Source: Streptomyces chilikensis
GTDB taxonomy: Bacteria > Actinomycetota > Actinomycetes > Streptomycetales > Streptomycetaceae
Length of the DNA: 37,528 nucleotides
Direction of reading: 5' to 3'
Assembly: GCF_001642695.1 (NCBI RefSeq)
Contig: NZ_LWCC02000005.1
Location: 1,984,546 to 2,022,073, forward strand
In this document: piece after piece, positions 25,810 to 32,847 of the stretch
Numbering within the stretch: position 1 is the first letter of the stretch
Layout of the letters: each line of letters begins with the position of its first letter
The notes under the pieces: generated by a model
Seen by the model: the letters and a program-made list of their open reading frames with translations, nothing else
What the model was told of the DNA's origin: nothing
Database searches by the model: none
Translations under genes and position numbers: made by a program

Positions 25810-25915
25810 GGGAGGGTGCTCCTGACGGCCGTCGGGTCTGGGACCGGACCATCATCCGTCCCGCGCACCCGCGTGCCGTCAGCCCTCGCTCCCGTTCCCG
25901 GGGCCCACCTGGGTC

Positions 25916-26212
25916 TCATGCCGGCAGGCCGGGGTCCTCCTCGGGTATGACCTCGTCCCCGAGTCGCCGGCCGGTCGCGGCGTCCTGCGCGTGCTCGGGG
26001 CCCGGGCCCCGCCGGCTGGTCCCCGGGTCGCCGTCGCGGCCGAGCCGGAGGACCGGCACCAGCACCCCGAACGGCACGAGGTGCAGGAGGAGCCGCCACC
26101 CGGACCGCCCGGTGTCGTGCGGGCGGCGGACCGTGGTCGCGGCCCGGAGCACGAGGCGGCAGCCCACGGGCCCGTACGGCCGGAGCACCGGGGGCGGCCG
26201 GAGCCGCCGGTC
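25916..26212 (-). pseudogene. DUF805 membrane protein, C-terminal remnant
   Basis: The minus-strand frame ending at 25916 reads RRPHDTGRSGWRLLLHLVPF and then LRLGRDGDPGTSRRGPGP, which is the C-terminal signature of DUF805 membrane proteins (RRLHDTGRSGWW..., then D-G-PG-NRYGPDP). Intact family members are 110-180 residues with three or four helices. Only the last helix and tail survive here, and upstream the frame enters the neighbouring gene in a different reading frame. A GTG at 26167 could start an 83-residue protein, but it would lack the other helices. I read it as an eroded fragment. It fills most of the interval between the ABC ATPase start and the 140-residue unknown gene; the rest (25810-25915) presumably carries the ABC promoter. 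Confidence 0.5.
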
Positions 26213-26633
26213 AGGCGTCCGCGGCCCCGGCGCCCCCGCCCCGCCCGGCGGCCGCCTCGTCCAGCAGGCTCCAGCCGTCGACCTCCACCTCGCCCGGCAC
26301 GTCCGGCTGCCAGCCGCGGGCCAGCGCCACGTCCAGCAGCGCCCGGACGGCACCCGGCTCGTGCAGGTTGAGGACGGCGCCCGCCACGAGCCCGACGTGT
26401 CCGGAGCCCGTGTACGCCCCGCCCGGGACCAGCCGCCCCGGACCGTCGGCGAAGACGATCCGCAGCCGGCCGCCGGCCGTGGCCGGTCGCGTGGGCAGCG
26501 TGGACAGCGTGAGCACCTGGCGGCAGTCCACGGCCCGGCCGCCGTCCGGCCTCCGGTGGCTGTGCCGGTGCCTCCACAGGTAGGTCCGCCCGTCGGCGAC
26601 CAGACGGCGGGACGTCCTCTCCTTGCGCGGCAT
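26211..26633 (-). CDS. Unknown 140-residue protein
   Basis: I do not recognise a named domain. The protein starts MPRKERTSRRLVADGRTYLW and continues with RHRHSHRRPD, alternating beta-strand-like segments (QVLTLSTLP, RLRIVFAD, GLVAGAVLNLHEP) and ends with ARGWQPDVPGEVEVDGWSLL plus a Gly/Ala tail. It has no signal peptide or membrane helix. Codon use (G/C at third positions) supports this frame over the overlapping ones. The ATG at 26633 has no clear ribosome site, so the start is uncertain; it could be leaderless. The gene overlaps the start of the DUF805 fragment by two bases. Confidence 0.6.
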   Translation of the reverse strand: MPRKERTSRRLVADGRTYLWRHRHSHRRPDGGRAVDCRQVLTLSTLPTRPATAGGRLRIVFADGPGRLVPGGAYTGSGHVGLVAGAVLNLHEPGAVRALLDVALARGWQPDVPGEVEVDGWSLLDEAAAGRGGGAGAADA

Positions 26634-26742
26634 GCCGCGAGGGTACCGGTCCGCCCCGGCGTCGCCTCCTCCACCGGCCGGCGCCGGGGGGCGGGAACGC
26701 GGCGCCGGCCGGCGGCTCCGGTCCCGCTCCGAGGCGACGCGC

Positions 26743-26776
26743 GGGAGCCGCCCGGCGCCGGGGCCGGGCGGCTCCC
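26743..26776 (-). terminator. Hairpin terminator of hemB
   Basis: A perfect 14-bp stem (GGGAGCCGCCCGGC at 26743-26756 with its complement at 26763-26776) and a 6-base loop, 18 bases beyond the hemB stop on the minus strand. Confidence 0.85.
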
Positions 26777-26794
26777 GGTCCCGGCGGCGTCGCG

Positions 26795-27787
26795 TCAGCG
26801 CAGCATCCGCGCCGCCTCCACCGCCCAGTACGTGAGGATGTTCCGCGCCCCGGCCCGCTTGATGCCGGTCAGGGTCTCCAGGATCGCCTTGTCGCGCTCG
26901 ACCCAGCCCTTCTCCGCCGCCGCCTCGATCATCGAGTACTCGCCGGAGATCTGGTAGGCCGCCACCGGGACGTCCACCGCGTCGGCGACCCGGGCCAGGA
27001 CGTCCAGGTAGGGGCCGGCCGGCTTGACCATGACCATGTCCGCGCCCTCCTCCAGGTCGAGCGCCAGCTCGCGCAGCGACTCGCGGAGGTTGGCGGGGTC
27101 CTGCTGGTAGGTCTTGCGGTCTCCCCGGAGCGACGACCCGACGGCCTCGCGGAAGGGGCCGTAGAAGGCGGAGGAGTACTTGGCGGTGTAGGCGAGGATC
27201 GACACGTCCTCCCGCCCGATCTGGTCGAGCGCGTCGCGGACGACGCCGATCTGGCCGTCCATCATGCCGCTGGGGCCCACGACGTGGGCGCCGGCGTCCG
27301 CCTGGACCTGTGCCATCTCCGCGTACCGCTCCAGCGTGGCGTCGTTGTCCACCCGGCCCTCGGCGTCGAGCACGCCGCAGTGTCCGTGGTCGGTGAACTC
27401 GTCCAGGCACAGGTCCGACATGACGATCAGGTCGTCGCCGACCTCGGCCCGCACGTCGCGCAGCGCGACCTGGAGGATGCCGTCCGGGTCCGTGCCGCAG
27501 GTGCCGAGGGCGTCCTTCTTCCCGTCCTCCGGGACGCCGAAGAGCATGATCCCGGAGACGCCCGCCTCGACGGCCTCCGCCGCGGCCTTCTTCAGCGTCT
27601 CCCGGGTGTGCTGCACGACCCCCGGCATCGAGCTGATCGGCACCGGCTCGTTCACGCCCTCCCGCACGAAGGCGGGGAGAATGAAGTCGGCGGGGTGGAG
27701 CCTGGTCTCGGCCACCATGCGCCGCATCGTGGGAGTCGTACGCAGCCGCCGCGGCCGCGTACCGGGGAAGGAACCGTACGTCGTCAT
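26795..27787 (-). CDS. hemB: Delta-aminolevulinic acid dehydratase (porphobilinogen synthase)
   Basis: Condenses two 5-aminolevulinate molecules to porphobilinogen in haem and cobalamin-related tetrapyrrole synthesis. The protein has 330 residues and a TIM-barrel fold. The Schiff-base lysines are Lys203 ([13 protein letters not shown]) and Lys255 ([12 protein letters not shown]). The metal loop reads [15 protein letters not shown]: Cys127 and Cys137 are kept, but the middle zinc cysteine of animal enzymes is Asp129, so the catalytic metal site is of a mixed or Mg/K-leaning type. ATG 27787 is chosen over the GTG at 27796 because GGAGGG lies just upstream and MTTYGSFPG is the usual actinobacterial start. 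Other haem genes (hemA, hemC, hemD) are not in the window. Confidence 0.96.
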   Translation of the reverse strand: MTTYGSFPGTRPRRLRTTPTMRRMVAETRLHPADFILPAFVREGVNEPVPISSMPGVVQHTRETLKKAAAEAVEAGVSGIMLFGVPEDGKKDALGTCGTDPDGILQVALRDVRAEVGDDLIVMSDLCLDEFTDHGHCGVLDAEGRVDNDATLERYAEMAQVQADAGAHVVGPSGMMDGQIGVVRDALDQIGREDVSILAYTAKYSSAFYGPFREAVGSSLRGDRKTYQQDPANLRESLRELALDLEEGADMVMVKPAGPYLDVLARVADAVDVPVAAYQISGEYSMIEAAAEKGWVERDKAILETLTGIKRAGARNILTYWAVEAARMLR

Positions 27788-27876
27788 GCCCTCCACGCTA
27801 CGCCCGCCGGGCGGACCCCTTTGCCGACGCCCGGTCGGCTCCCGCGACCGGTGACCGGGCGGGGTCGCGCACGGCC

Positions 27877-27915
27877 GTCGCGCCCCTCACCGGGGTGGCC
27901 GGTGAGGGGCGCGAC
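27877..27915 (-). terminator. Hairpin terminator of the DUF4232 lipoprotein
   Basis: A perfect 17-bp stem (arms 27877-27893 and 27899-27915, starting GTCGCGCCCCTCACC) with a 5-base loop, 21 bases past the lipoprotein stop. It separates the lipoprotein from hemB on the same strand. Confidence 0.9.
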
Positions 27916-27936
27916 GCGGGAGCGGACGGACGGCCG

Positions 27937-28701
27937 TTACCAGACCAGCGCCAGGTCCATCTCCTGCTGCCAGTAGGTGACCGTGTGGCTGCTGTCGACG
28001 TACACGCCGCCCGAGGGCAGCGACACGGTGGCGCCGCGGCCGGACGCGTCGCCCGAGCGGTCCGCGTACGTGACGGTCAGCTTGTGCGCGGTGCGGCCCC
28101 CCTCGCCCTCGCCGGTGGCCACCGCGGTCATCACCCCGGCGTAGGCGGACTCTCCCGGCTCGAGGGTCACGACCGCCTGCGGGATGCTCTCGCGCAGCAC
28201 CGGGACGGGCGCCTGGGCGTCGTCGAACCGCAGGAACGGCGCGTGGTAGGCGAAGCAGGGGGTGTCGCCGGTGTTGGTGGCGGTGATCAGGACGTGGTTG
28301 ATCGGGCGGGAGACGGCGGTGACGCGGATCTTGGTGTTGGCGGCGGTGCAGGTGACCGCAGTCGCGTCGGAGTCCGATCCGGAACCCCGGCCGGCGTCCG
28401 AGCCGGAGCCGGCGGCCGGGCCGCCCTTGTCCGTGCCCTGTCCCCCGGTGGAACCGGTGGCCGATCCGGTGCCCTTCCCCGCGTCGGACGCGCCGTCGGC
28501 CGACTTCTGCGATCCGGCCGGCTTCACGTCCTTCCCGGCGTCGGCGCCCGAACCGGCGGCGGGGGCGGACGCCTGCGGGGAGGAACCGACGGCGCCGGCG
28601 TCCGCGCCGCCCTGGCAGGCGGTCAGCGAGAACGCGGCGAACGCGACGGTCGCGGCGGCGAGGACACGGACACGGGGGCGGCGGGCGGCGAGAACACGCA
28701 T
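27937..28701 (-). CDS. DUF4232 lipoprotein
   Basis: Lipoprotein of 254 residues: signal peptide with lipobox SLTAC (Cys29), a disordered Gly/Ser/Ala/Asp linker (about 30-112) and a C-terminal beta-rich DUF4232 domain (about 115-254). Features of that domain are VTCTAANTKIRVTAVS, ATNTGDTPCFAYHAPFLRF and ESIPQAVVTLEPGESAYAGV. The paired cysteines (CT... and PCF...) likely form the disulfide typical of this family. DUF4232 proteins are common secreted or surface proteins of Streptomyces without a defined function. It is divergent from the helix-turn-helix gene over a 224-base promoter region, which makes regulation by that protein possible but unproven. Confidence 0.9.
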   Translation of the reverse strand: MRVLAARRPRVRVLAAATVAFAAFSLTACQGGADAGAVGSSPQASAPAAGSGADAGKDVKPAGSQKSADGASDAGKGTGSATGSTGGQGTDKGGPAAGSGSDAGRGSGSDSDATAVTCTAANTKIRVTAVSRPINHVLITATNTGDTPCFAYHAPFLRFDDAQAPVPVLRESIPQAVVTLEPGESAYAGVMTAVATGEGEGGRTAHKLTVTYADRSGDASGRGATVSLPSGGVYVDSSHTVTYWQQEMDLALVW

Positions 28702-28925
28702 GGCGAAATACCTCTCGGAAGGGTGGAGTTCGGCGGACCGCTCGACCTGTCGGCCGGAGCGGCGTGCTTGGATGACCTCAGCTTGCGGGCGTTTTCGTCC
28801 CAGCGGCGACGATGCCGGGGTGTTCGGGACGCTGGAACGTTCTCAGCGCCCTGACCAGCGAGAACGCCGTCGCCTGGAACGCCGGGACGGGACGTTCCCA
28901 CCGGATGACGAGGGGGAGAGGAAGC

Positions 28926-29465
28926 ATGACGGGGGCAGAGGACACCGCGGAGTTCGCGCGGCGGCTGCGGGAGCTGAAGGACCGTTCGGGACGCAGCTAC
29001 GGGATGCTCGCCAAGAGACTCCACATGAGCACGTCGACGCTGCACCGGTACTGCAACGGGGACGCGGTGCCGACGGAGTACGCGCCGGTGGAGCGGTTCG
29101 CCCGGGTGTGCGGGGCGTCGGCCGAGGAGCTGGTGAGCCTCCACCGTGCCTGGGTCCTCGCCGACGCGGCCCGCCGCCGTCCCGCCCCGTCCCCGGCGCC
29201 CGCGCCGTCGCCGGACGCGGCCCCGGCGCCCGCGCCGTCGCCGGACGCGGCCGGCCCGGCCCCGTCGTCCCCTCAGGCCCCGGTGCGGCGGGCGTTCCTC
29301 CGTCTCACCGCGTCCGTGGCGAAGCAGACGAGGGCCGTGACGCCGAGGGTGGTCACCGTGATCATGAAGACGCCGACGGCGAACAGGCCGCTGGAGTCGT
29401 CCGACCAGTCGTACCAGGCGGCACCGGCCAGGCCGGCCGCCGTGCCGAACACCGCGCCGGCGTAG
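28926..29465 (+). CDS. Xre-type helix-turn-helix protein, probably truncated
   Basis: An N-terminal helix-turn-helix domain (FARRLRELKDRSGRSYGMLA, then HMSTSTLHRYCNGDAVPTEY; about residues 8-75) is followed by a Pro/Ala linker containing two exact 10-residue repeats, PAPAPSPDAA. ATG 28926 has a GGGGGAGAGGA ribosome site. Streptomyces proteins with this N-terminus are usually longer and carry a C-terminal effector or membrane part. Here the last 64 residues (from about 29274) lie antisense to a convincing membrane protein gene and have no domain character, so the natural end is probably lost. DNA binding is supported by the domain; the target is unknown. The divergent lipoprotein promoter is the nearest candidate. 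Confidence 0.75.
   Translation: MTGAEDTAEFARRLRELKDRSGRSYGMLAKRLHMSTSTLHRYCNGDAVPTEYAPVERFARVCGASAEELVSLHRAWVLADAARRRPAPSPAPAPSPDAAPAPAPSPDAAGPAPSSPQAPVRRAFLRLTASVAKQTRAVTPRVVTVIMKTPTANRPLESSDQSYQAAPARPAAVPNTAPA
29191..29250 (+). repeat. Exact 30-bp tandem duplication inside the HTH gene
   Basis: Two identical 30-base units, 29191-29220 and 29221-29250, encode the repeated decapeptide PAPAPSPDAA in the linker of the helix-turn-helix protein. Exact identity at the DNA level suggests a recent slippage or duplication event. Confidence 0.9.
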
Positions 29466-29689
29466 TGGCGGCGCAGCGCGGCCCAGAGGACGGCGGCGAG
29501 GAGGGTCAGGACCAGGCCGATCACCTGCCACGCCTCGTACGGGCCGGTCGAGGAGCCGTCGGGGTGGACGTCGCGCTCCTGGTCCCAGCCCAGCCACCCG
29601 GCCCAGGCGGCCGCGGCCACTCCGGCGAGCAGGAGGACGGAGAGGAGGTGGGGGAGGAAGCGCTTGCCCGGTCGCGAGGTCGAAGTCAT
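29273..29689 (-). CDS. Four-helix membrane protein of unknown function
   Basis: Protein of 138 residues from ATG 29689 (a GTG at 29713 is possible but has no ribosome site). A basic start (MTSTSRPGKRFLPH) precedes four membrane helices: LLSVLLLAGVAAAAWAGWLG, AWQVIGLVLTLLAAVLWAAL, AVFGTAAGLAGAAWYDW and LFAVGVFMITVTTLGVTALV. A short basic tail, RRRNARR, follows. The acidic loop after the first helix (WDQERDVHPDG) faces outside if the N-terminus is inside. No family name can be given with confidence. Its 3' end overlaps the end of the helix-turn-helix gene by 193 bases antisense. Its upstream region holds a perfect palindrome and a tandem array. Confidence 0.8.
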   Translation of the reverse strand: MTSTSRPGKRFLPHLLSVLLLAGVAAAAWAGWLGWDQERDVHPDGSSTGPYEAWQVIGLVLTLLAAVLWAALRRHYAGAVFGTAAGLAGAAWYDWSDDSSGLFAVGVFMITVTTLGVTALVCFATDAVRRRNARRTGA

Positions 29690-29730
29690 GGCCCCATCGT
29701 CACGAACCGCCACGGTCCGCCCGCAGAGCG

Positions 29731-29758
29731 CACGTACTCAGATCGGCCTGAGTACGTG
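29731..29758. promoter_or_regulatory. Perfect 11-bp inverted repeat upstream of the membrane protein
   Basis: CACGTACTCAG (29731-29741) and CTGAGTACGTG (29748-29758) are exact complements around ATCGGC. The site is 42-69 bases upstream of the minus-strand ATG at 29689, a normal position for an operator. As RNA it would also form a hairpin in a 5' leader. Confidence 0.65.
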
Positions 29759-29816
29759 GGACCCGGCGGCCGGTGTCCGGCGCCCCGGACGGACCGGCCG
29801 TCGCTCGGCGGTCCTG

Positions 29817-29900
29817 TCGGAGCGGTCCTGTCGGAGCGGTCGTGTCGGCGCGGTCGTGTCGGCGCGGTCACGTCGGAGCGGTCACGTCGGAGCGGCCCCG
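29817..29900. repeat. 14-base tandem array, six units
   Basis: Six consecutive 14-base units following TCGGMGCGGTCVYG (TCGGAGCGGTCCTG, ...GTG, ...ACG and so on), with a degenerate unit before and a partial one after. Units vary only at fixed positions (5 and 11-13). The array lies between the divergent membrane protein and the 98-residue ORF in a 384-base interval, where the only other structure I see is the palindrome at 29731-29758. Confidence 0.85.
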
Positions 29901-30073
29901 TCGGCGGTGGCCCGGAGGGCGGCGAGGTGACCGGTCAGGACGGTGCGGCCGGTGGGCCGGCCGGTTGCCCGCCGTCCGGCACGGGCGTCCTCCCCGTCCG
30001 TCCCGGTCCGTCCCGGTCCCGCCGGGCCGCCCCGCCCGCGGCGGTCCGCCCTGCCCGCTGCGACCATGGCGGG

Positions 30074-30370
30074 ATGACGGGTGCGGGCGAGGGGCGGCTT
30101 CCGGCCGGGTGGACGATCGAGCGGGTGCGGGAGGTGTCCGGGGTCCCGGACGCCGTCGTGGTGGACGGCGACCGGGCGGTGACCCGGGTGGCGTGGCCGC
30201 CGGACGGCGAGGACCGGCCGGTCGAGCCCGAGGTCGTCCTCCGGTTCGGCGGTCCGGCCGTGGTGAGGGGCTCCGGGGACGAGGACCGGTCCATGGGGCA
30301 CTTCGAGGACGACGGCAGCGTGTGCTGCTGGTCCGCCGGGACCTTCCACCAGATGGTGCGCGGGCTCTGA
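30074..30370 (+). CDS. Unknown 98-residue protein
   Basis: Small soluble protein, with no domain that I recognise. It starts MTGAGEGRLPAGWTIERVRE, has VVVDGDRAVTRVAWPPDGED and a beta-like EVVLRFGGPAVVRG, and closes with GHFEDDGSVCCWSAGTFHQM. A double cysteine followed by Trp near the C-terminus is unusual. The start ATG has no strong ribosome site. The frame has good third-position GC and the shadows overlapping it look worse, but a non-coding explanation is not excluded. It is convergent with the RibD-like gene, with 29 bases between stops. Confidence 0.5.
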   Translation: MTGAGEGRLPAGWTIERVREVSGVPDAVVVDGDRAVTRVAWPPDGEDRPVEPEVVLRFGGPAVVRGSGDEDRSMGHFEDDGSVCCWSAGTFHQMVRGL

Positions 30371-30399
30371 GGGCCGCTGCCGGGGGACCGCGCGGTGTG

Positions 30400-30993
30400 T
30401 CAGGCGTCCGCCCGCTGGTAGACGAGGGCGTTGACGCCCTTGGGGCTGGTGGTGACGGAGGCGAGCCGGAAGGTGGTGAGGCCGCCGTCGGCGGGGAAGA
30501 CGGACTTGCCCCCGCCGAGGACCACCGGCATCTGCGTCAGCCGCAGTTCATCGACCAGACCGGCGCTCATCAGGGCGCGGGCGACCGAGGAACTGCCCAT
30601 CACGACGATGTCGCGGCCCTCCTCCTCGCGCAGCGCGCGGACCCGGCCGGGGAACTCCGCACCGGGAAGGCGGACGGTGTTGTTCCAGGTCAGGTCGGCG
30701 TCGCCGAGGCTGTCGGTGACGACGTACTTGCGGATGGCGTTCATCCGGTCGGCGAACGGATCGCCCGCCCGCTCCGGCCAGGCACCGGCCATGACCTGCC
30801 AGGTGCGGCGGCCGAAGAGGAGGGCGTCGGCGCCCTCGAGCGCGGCGTCGAAGGCGCCGCCGACGACCTCGTCGTCGAAGTGGGAGGCGGTCCAGCCACC
30901 GTGGGCGAACCCGCCGTCGGTGTCCTCCTCGGGGCCGCCCGGCGCCTGGGTGACGCCGTCGAGGCTGATGAACTGGGTGATGACGACACGCAT
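30400..30993 (-). CDS. Dihydrofolate reductase family protein (RibD C-terminal domain)
   Basis: Protein of 197 residues with a RibD_C/dihydrofolate reductase-like Rossmann fold, expected to bind NADPH. Typical elements are MRVVITQFISLDGVTQAPGG at the start, FDAALEGADALLFGRRTWQV, the nucleotide-binding DIVVMGSSSVARALMSAGLVDEL and LRLTQMPVVLGGGKSVFP. Such stand-alone proteins (YwjB/YyaP-like) are frequent in Streptomyces and are not the essential folate enzyme; the natural substrate is unknown. The ATG is preceded by GGGAGCG. It is divergent from the glutathione peroxidase gene over 148 bases. Confidence 0.93.
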   Translation of the reverse strand: MRVVITQFISLDGVTQAPGGPEEDTDGGFAHGGWTASHFDDEVVGGAFDAALEGADALLFGRRTWQVMAGAWPERAGDPFADRMNAIRKYVVTDSLGDADLTWNNTVRLPGAEFPGRVRALREEEGRDIVVMGSSSVARALMSAGLVDELRLTQMPVVLGGGKSVFPADGGLTTFRLASVTTSPKGVNALVYQRADA

Positions 30994-31141
30994 CTGGGTT
31001 CGCTCCCTGGCCTGTGATTACCGCATCGGTGCGACGGGCCGCACGGTACGGGACGGTACGCACAGGAGACCGAAGGCGGGCCGGAAAGTCATCGGTCAGG
31101 AGCTGACCGGGTGCGCGCGGCGGTCCGGTTAGGCTCCGGGC

Positions 31142-31663
31142 ATGACCATTGCTGAGGGTTCGAAGGACGCGGGTTCGGTGTTCGACGTCGAGATCGGGGC
31201 GCTGCGGGGCGGCTCCGCCGATCTGGGGCGGTACGCCGGGCGGACCGCGCTGCTGATCGTGAACGTGGCGTCCCGGTGCGGGCTGACGCCGCAGTACAAC
31301 GGGCTGGAGAAGCTGCAGGAGCGGTACGCGGAGCGCGGGTTCAGCGTGCTGGGCGTGCCCTGCAACCAGTTCATGGGGCAGGAGCCGGGGTCGGCCGAGG
31401 AGATCGCGGAGTTCTGCTCGGCGACGTACGGCGTCACCTTCCCGATGACCGAGAAGGTCGAGGTGAACGGGGCGGGCCGGCACCCGCTCTACCGGCGGCT
31501 GACGGGCTTCGCCGACGCCGAGGGGCACGCCGGGGACGTCCGGTGGAACTTCGAGAAGTTCCTGGTGGACCGGGAGGGGAACGTCGTGGCCCGGTTCGCG
31601 CCGCAGACGGAGCCGGAGGCGGACGAGGTCGTGGCCGCGATCGAGAAGGTGCTCGGCCGGTGA
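31142..31663 (+). CDS. Glutathione peroxidase family protein (thiol peroxidase)
   Basis: Reduces hydrogen peroxide or lipid hydroperoxides. The protein has 173 residues. The peroxidatic Cys46 is in NVASRCGLTPQY. Gln76 (CNQF, with Cys74), Trp135 and Asn136 (WNFEKF) complete the catalytic tetrad. Cys92 (AEFCSATYGVTFP) matches the resolving cysteine of thioredoxin-dependent members, so this is most likely a thioredoxin- or mycothiol-linked peroxidase rather than a glutathione user, fitting actinobacteria, which lack glutathione. The ATG at 31142 gives a normal-length protein. Its stop codon sits inside the first unit of an 8-base tandem repeat. Confidence 0.94.
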   Translation: MTIAEGSKDAGSVFDVEIGALRGGSADLGRYAGRTALLIVNVASRCGLTPQYNGLEKLQERYAERGFSVLGVPCNQFMGQEPGSAEEIAEFCSATYGVTFPMTEKVEVNGAGRHPLYRRLTGFADAEGHAGDVRWNFEKFLVDREGNVVARFAPQTEPEADEVVAAIEKVLGR

Positions 31664-31698
31664 GCCGGTGAGTCGGTGAGTCGGTGAGTCGGTGAGCC
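31659..31698. repeat. 8-base tandem array at the peroxidase stop codon
   Basis: Five units of GGTGAGYC (C or T at position 7) run from 31659 to 31698. The first unit contains the TGA stop (31661-31663) of the peroxidase gene. A looser echo (GGTGAACCGCTGAACCGCTGG) follows. Since 8 is not a multiple of 3, a change in unit number would not alter the protein end, which is upstream of all but the first unit. Confidence 0.8.
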
Positions 31699-31824
31699 GA
31701 GGAACGGTGAACCGCTGAACCGCTGGACGACGGGTCGCGAGGACCGGGTTGACCTTGCCCTTGGGGCAGGCCGCAGTGTCCCTGTCACCGGGCCGGGGGC
31801 CCGGTGACGGAGGAGGCCACGGGC

Positions 31825-32745
31825 ATGAGCGACGAGCTGATCAGCATCGGCGCGTTCGCCGCCAGGGTGCGGTTGTCGGCGAAGGCGTTGCGGCTGTACG
31901 ACCGGCTGGGGCTGCTGACCCCGGCGTACGTCGACCCGGCGACCGGATACCGCTACTACCGGCACGAGCAGGTGGAGCGGGCCCGGACCATCGTGCACCT
32001 GCGGCACCTGGACATGCCGCTGGCGGCGGTCGCGGACGTGGTGGCGCTGATGGGCCACGACGGCCGGGCGGCCGCCGAGCGGGTGGGCGCCTACTGGGCG
32101 GACGTCGAGGCGCGGCTCGCCGGGCAGCGGGCGCTCGTGGACTTCCTCCGTGCGCGACTGGACGGAAGGAGCTCCCTGATGAGCGAGCGGTACACGACGG
32201 AGACGGTGGACGTGCCGGGCTGCACGGTGCTCACCCTGCAGCGGCACGTCCTGGCCGGCGAGCTGCCGGCCTGGATCGGGACCACGCTGGACCGGCTGAC
32301 CACGGTGGCGGCCGAGGAGTGCGGGGGCGTCGCCGCGGCCCCGTTCGTGGTCTACCACTCGGAGGTGTCGCAGGAGAGCGACGGTCCCGCCGAGGTGTGC
32401 GTGCCGGTGCGGGAGGCCGGCGCGGCACGGGAGTGGGCGGCGCGGCACGGCAAGGGCATGGGCGTGCGCGAGGAACCCGCACGGCGGCTGGCGTTCACCC
32501 GGATCACCAAGGCGGAGGTGGCCCAGCCGATGATCATGAACGCCTTCGAGGCGGTGGAACGGTGGGTCGCCGACCGGGGACTGCGGATCGCCGGGCCGTG
32601 CCGGGAGGTGTACTTCGCCGACTGGCCGTCGGCGGAGCCGACCGACCCGGTCTGCGACGTGGCCTACCCGGTCGAGGTCCCCGAGGAGGTTCCGGACCGG
32701 GCCCCCGACGGGCCCCGGGCCGGATCCTCGACGAGCTCCGGCTGA
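31825..32745 (+). CDS. MerR-family regulator with effector-binding domain
   Basis: DNA-binding regulator of 306 residues. ATG 31825 is chosen because GGAGGAGG lies 8 bases upstream; a GTG at 31804 would add seven residues. The N-terminal MerR winged helix (ISIGAFAARVRLSAKALRLY, then GYRYYRHEQVERARTI; about 5-72) is followed by a dimerisation coiled coil (about 85-120) and a C-terminal GyrI/BltR-like ligand-binding domain. Features of that domain are PAWIGTTLDRLTTVAAEECG, FVVYHSEV, EVCVPV and a beta-rich YFADWP. Such regulators often bend promoters with long spacers and respond to cationic drugs. No transporter lies next to it, so its target may be its own gene or elsewhere. It ends at a strong hairpin. 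Confidence 0.92.
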   Translation: MSDELISIGAFAARVRLSAKALRLYDRLGLLTPAYVDPATGYRYYRHEQVERARTIVHLRHLDMPLAAVADVVALMGHDGRAAAERVGAYWADVEARLAGQRALVDFLRARLDGRSSLMSERYTTETVDVPGCTVLTLQRHVLAGELPAWIGTTLDRLTTVAAEECGGVAAAPFVVYHSEVSQESDGPAEVCVPVREAGAAREWAARHGKGMGVREEPARRLAFTRITKAEVAQPMIMNAFEAVERWVADRGLRIAGPCREVYFADWPSAEPTDPVCDVAYPVEVPEEVPDRAPDGPRAGSSTSSG

Positions 32746-32807
32746 GGTCCCGGCCCAGGCCACCGGCAGGATCTCGCTCAGGTCCCCGGCGGGGTCCCGC
32801 TCAGGTC

Positions 32808-32846
32808 CCCGAGGGGGTCCCGGTCCGGGCCGGGACCCCCTCGGGG
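32808..32846. terminator. Bidirectional hairpin between MerR and the GT-C-like gene
   Basis: A perfect 14-bp stem (CCCCGAGGGGGTCC at 32808-32821 with 32833-32846) and an 11-base GC-rich loop. The right arm ends one base from the minus-strand stop at 32848. The left part repeats a nearby sequence (CGCTCAGGTCCCCGGCGGGG type, from about 32776), so a module of about 24 bases seems duplicated. Confidence 0.85.
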
Positions 32847-32847
32847 G

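Noticed and set aside
23008-25950. 980-codon plus-strand frame opposite the ABC exporter
   Set aside because: Same shadow effect; both minus-strand ABC genes have full family motifs.
28840-28905. Several GAACG/GTTC motifs in the lipoprotein/HTH divergent promoter
   Set aside because: Arms are only four or five bases and spacing is irregular; too weak to call an operator.
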